Part shown: piece by piece, positions 63,659 through 64,000 of the stretch
Layout: the number at the start of each line of letters is the position of its first letter
Numbering within the stretch: the stretch's first letter is position 1
DNA from: Chelatococcus sp. YT9
GTDB taxonomy: Bacteria; Pseudomonadota; Alphaproteobacteria; Rhizobiales; Beijerinckiaceae
NCBI RefSeq assembly: GCF_018398315.1
Contig: NZ_JAHBRW010000002.1
Span: 232,637-296,636 of the forward strand
Direction of reading: 5' to 3'
Length of the DNA stretch: 64,000 bases
Position numbers and translations under genes: made by a program
The notes under the pieces: generated by a model
What the model was told of the DNA's origin: nothing
What the model saw: only the letters and a program-made list of their open reading frames with translations
Database searches by the model: none

Positions 63659-64000
63659 ATGGGGCTCATTCGCATGACGCCGTCCCGGCGCACCCTTCTG
63701 CTCGGCAGCGCGGCAGCGGTCGCGCTGTTGTCGCCGCATGTGGCGGCCGCGCAGGAAACCTATAAGGAAGCGCCGGCGCTCGCGGCGCGCGTTGCCAAGG
63801 GTGACCTGCCACCCGTCGCCAAGCGGCTGCCGACCAACCCGCAGGTCATCAAGCCGAACAAGGAAATCGGCCGCTACGGTGGAACCTGGCGGGCAACGAT
63901 GCTGGGCGCCTCGGACCATTGGTGGCTGATCAAGACGATCGCCTATGATGGTCTTATTCGCTACGATCTGGATACAAAGGGCTTCACCGGAAATCTCGCC
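63659..64000 (+). CDS. ABC transporter substrate-binding protein, family 5 (peptide/opine type), partial
   Basis: Only the first 114 codons are in the window; the gene runs off the right edge. It has a twin-arginine signal (TPSRRTLLLGSAAAVALLS, cleavage near AAAQE). Next comes APALAARVAKGDLPPVAKRL and the typical IGRYGGTWRATMLG. The LIRYD at the end is where family 5 binding proteins describe the ligand lobe. Relatives bind oligopeptides, glycosides or opines. ATG 63659 has GGAGAGGA upstream; an in-frame ATG lies at 63674. Permease and ATPase genes are expected to the right. Confidence 0.88.
   Translation, partial: MGLIRMTPSRRTLLLGSAAAVALLSPHVAAAQETYKEAPALAARVAKGDLPPVAKRLPTNPQVIKPNKEIGRYGGTWRATMLGASDHWWLIKTIAYDGLIRYDLDTKGFTGNLA

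Overview
The window reads as chromosomal DNA of a GC-rich alphaproteobacterium, most likely of the order Hyphomicrobiales (rhizobial or methylobacterial type). The basis is high GC with strong third-position bias, a pcaDCHGB operon divergent from a LysR-type pcaQ, many NitT/TauT-, Liv- and polar-amino-acid-type ABC importers, and abundant GntR/LysR regulators. The genus cannot be fixed from the sequence alone. No rRNA, tRNA, CRISPR array, integrase or insertion sequence was recognised.

Layout. (1) 1-4.2 kb: the end of a CBS/CorC_HlyC protein, an MFS exporter with a divergent LysR regulator, a group III truncated hemoglobin, and a decayed tail of a heavy-metal P-type ATPase. (2) 4.2-13.1 kb: an unassigned catabolic cluster. 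A minus-strand operon runs SDR, UPF0303 protein, then a NitT/TauT-type ABC importer and a carboxymuconolactone-decarboxylase-like (CMD-like) protein. Around it lie a GMC oxidoreductase, a second CMD-like paralogue, a second SDR and a HutC-type GntR regulator. (3) 13.4-20.1 kb: an ABC exporter, a CPA2 antiporter with a cyclic-nucleotide-binding tail, a redox trio (NAD(P)-binding protein, DsbA-like protein, HxlR regulator), and a class D beta-lactamase. (4) 20.1-27 kb: the protocatechuate branch of the beta-ketoadipate pathway (pcaB, G, H, C, D and pcaQ) plus pobA and an AraC-type regulator for 4-hydroxybenzoate. (5) 27-32.5 kb: a complete Liv-type ABC importer with a GntR/FCD regulator. (6) 32.9-41.7 kb: a quinate/shikimate catabolic block. 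It holds two type II dehydroquinases, a TetR regulator, a polar-amino-acid-type ABC importer, a Gfo/Idh/MocA oxidoreductase, an AroE-like dehydrogenase and a QuiC 3-dehydroshikimate dehydratase fused to an HPPD-like domain. Its product, protocatechuate, is the substrate of region 4. (7) 41.7-45.6 kb: a zinc alcohol dehydrogenase with a divergent tandem-winged-helix GntR regulator, a decayed FMN-dependent alpha-hydroxy-acid dehydrogenase, and a polytopic membrane protein. (8) 46.0-62.5 kb: a single-strand run of six large genes of unknown function. (9) 62.8-64 kb: a FadR-type regulator and the start of a peptide-type ABC binding protein.

Two things stand out. Regions 4 and 6 together make an almost complete route from quinate/shikimate and 4-hydroxybenzoate through protocatechuate to 3-oxoadipate, each part with its own regulator and transporter. 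Region 8 is the best candidate for an undescribed system. Six genes (337, 405, 1127, 1101, 1857 and 632 codons) lie 9-46 bp apart on one strand. They include a C39-like cysteine-peptidase domain, a large beta-rich protein that resembles what I remember as DUF6603, and a large protein with a membrane hairpin in its middle. I saw no hallmark of a known secretion, phage-tail or defence system there.
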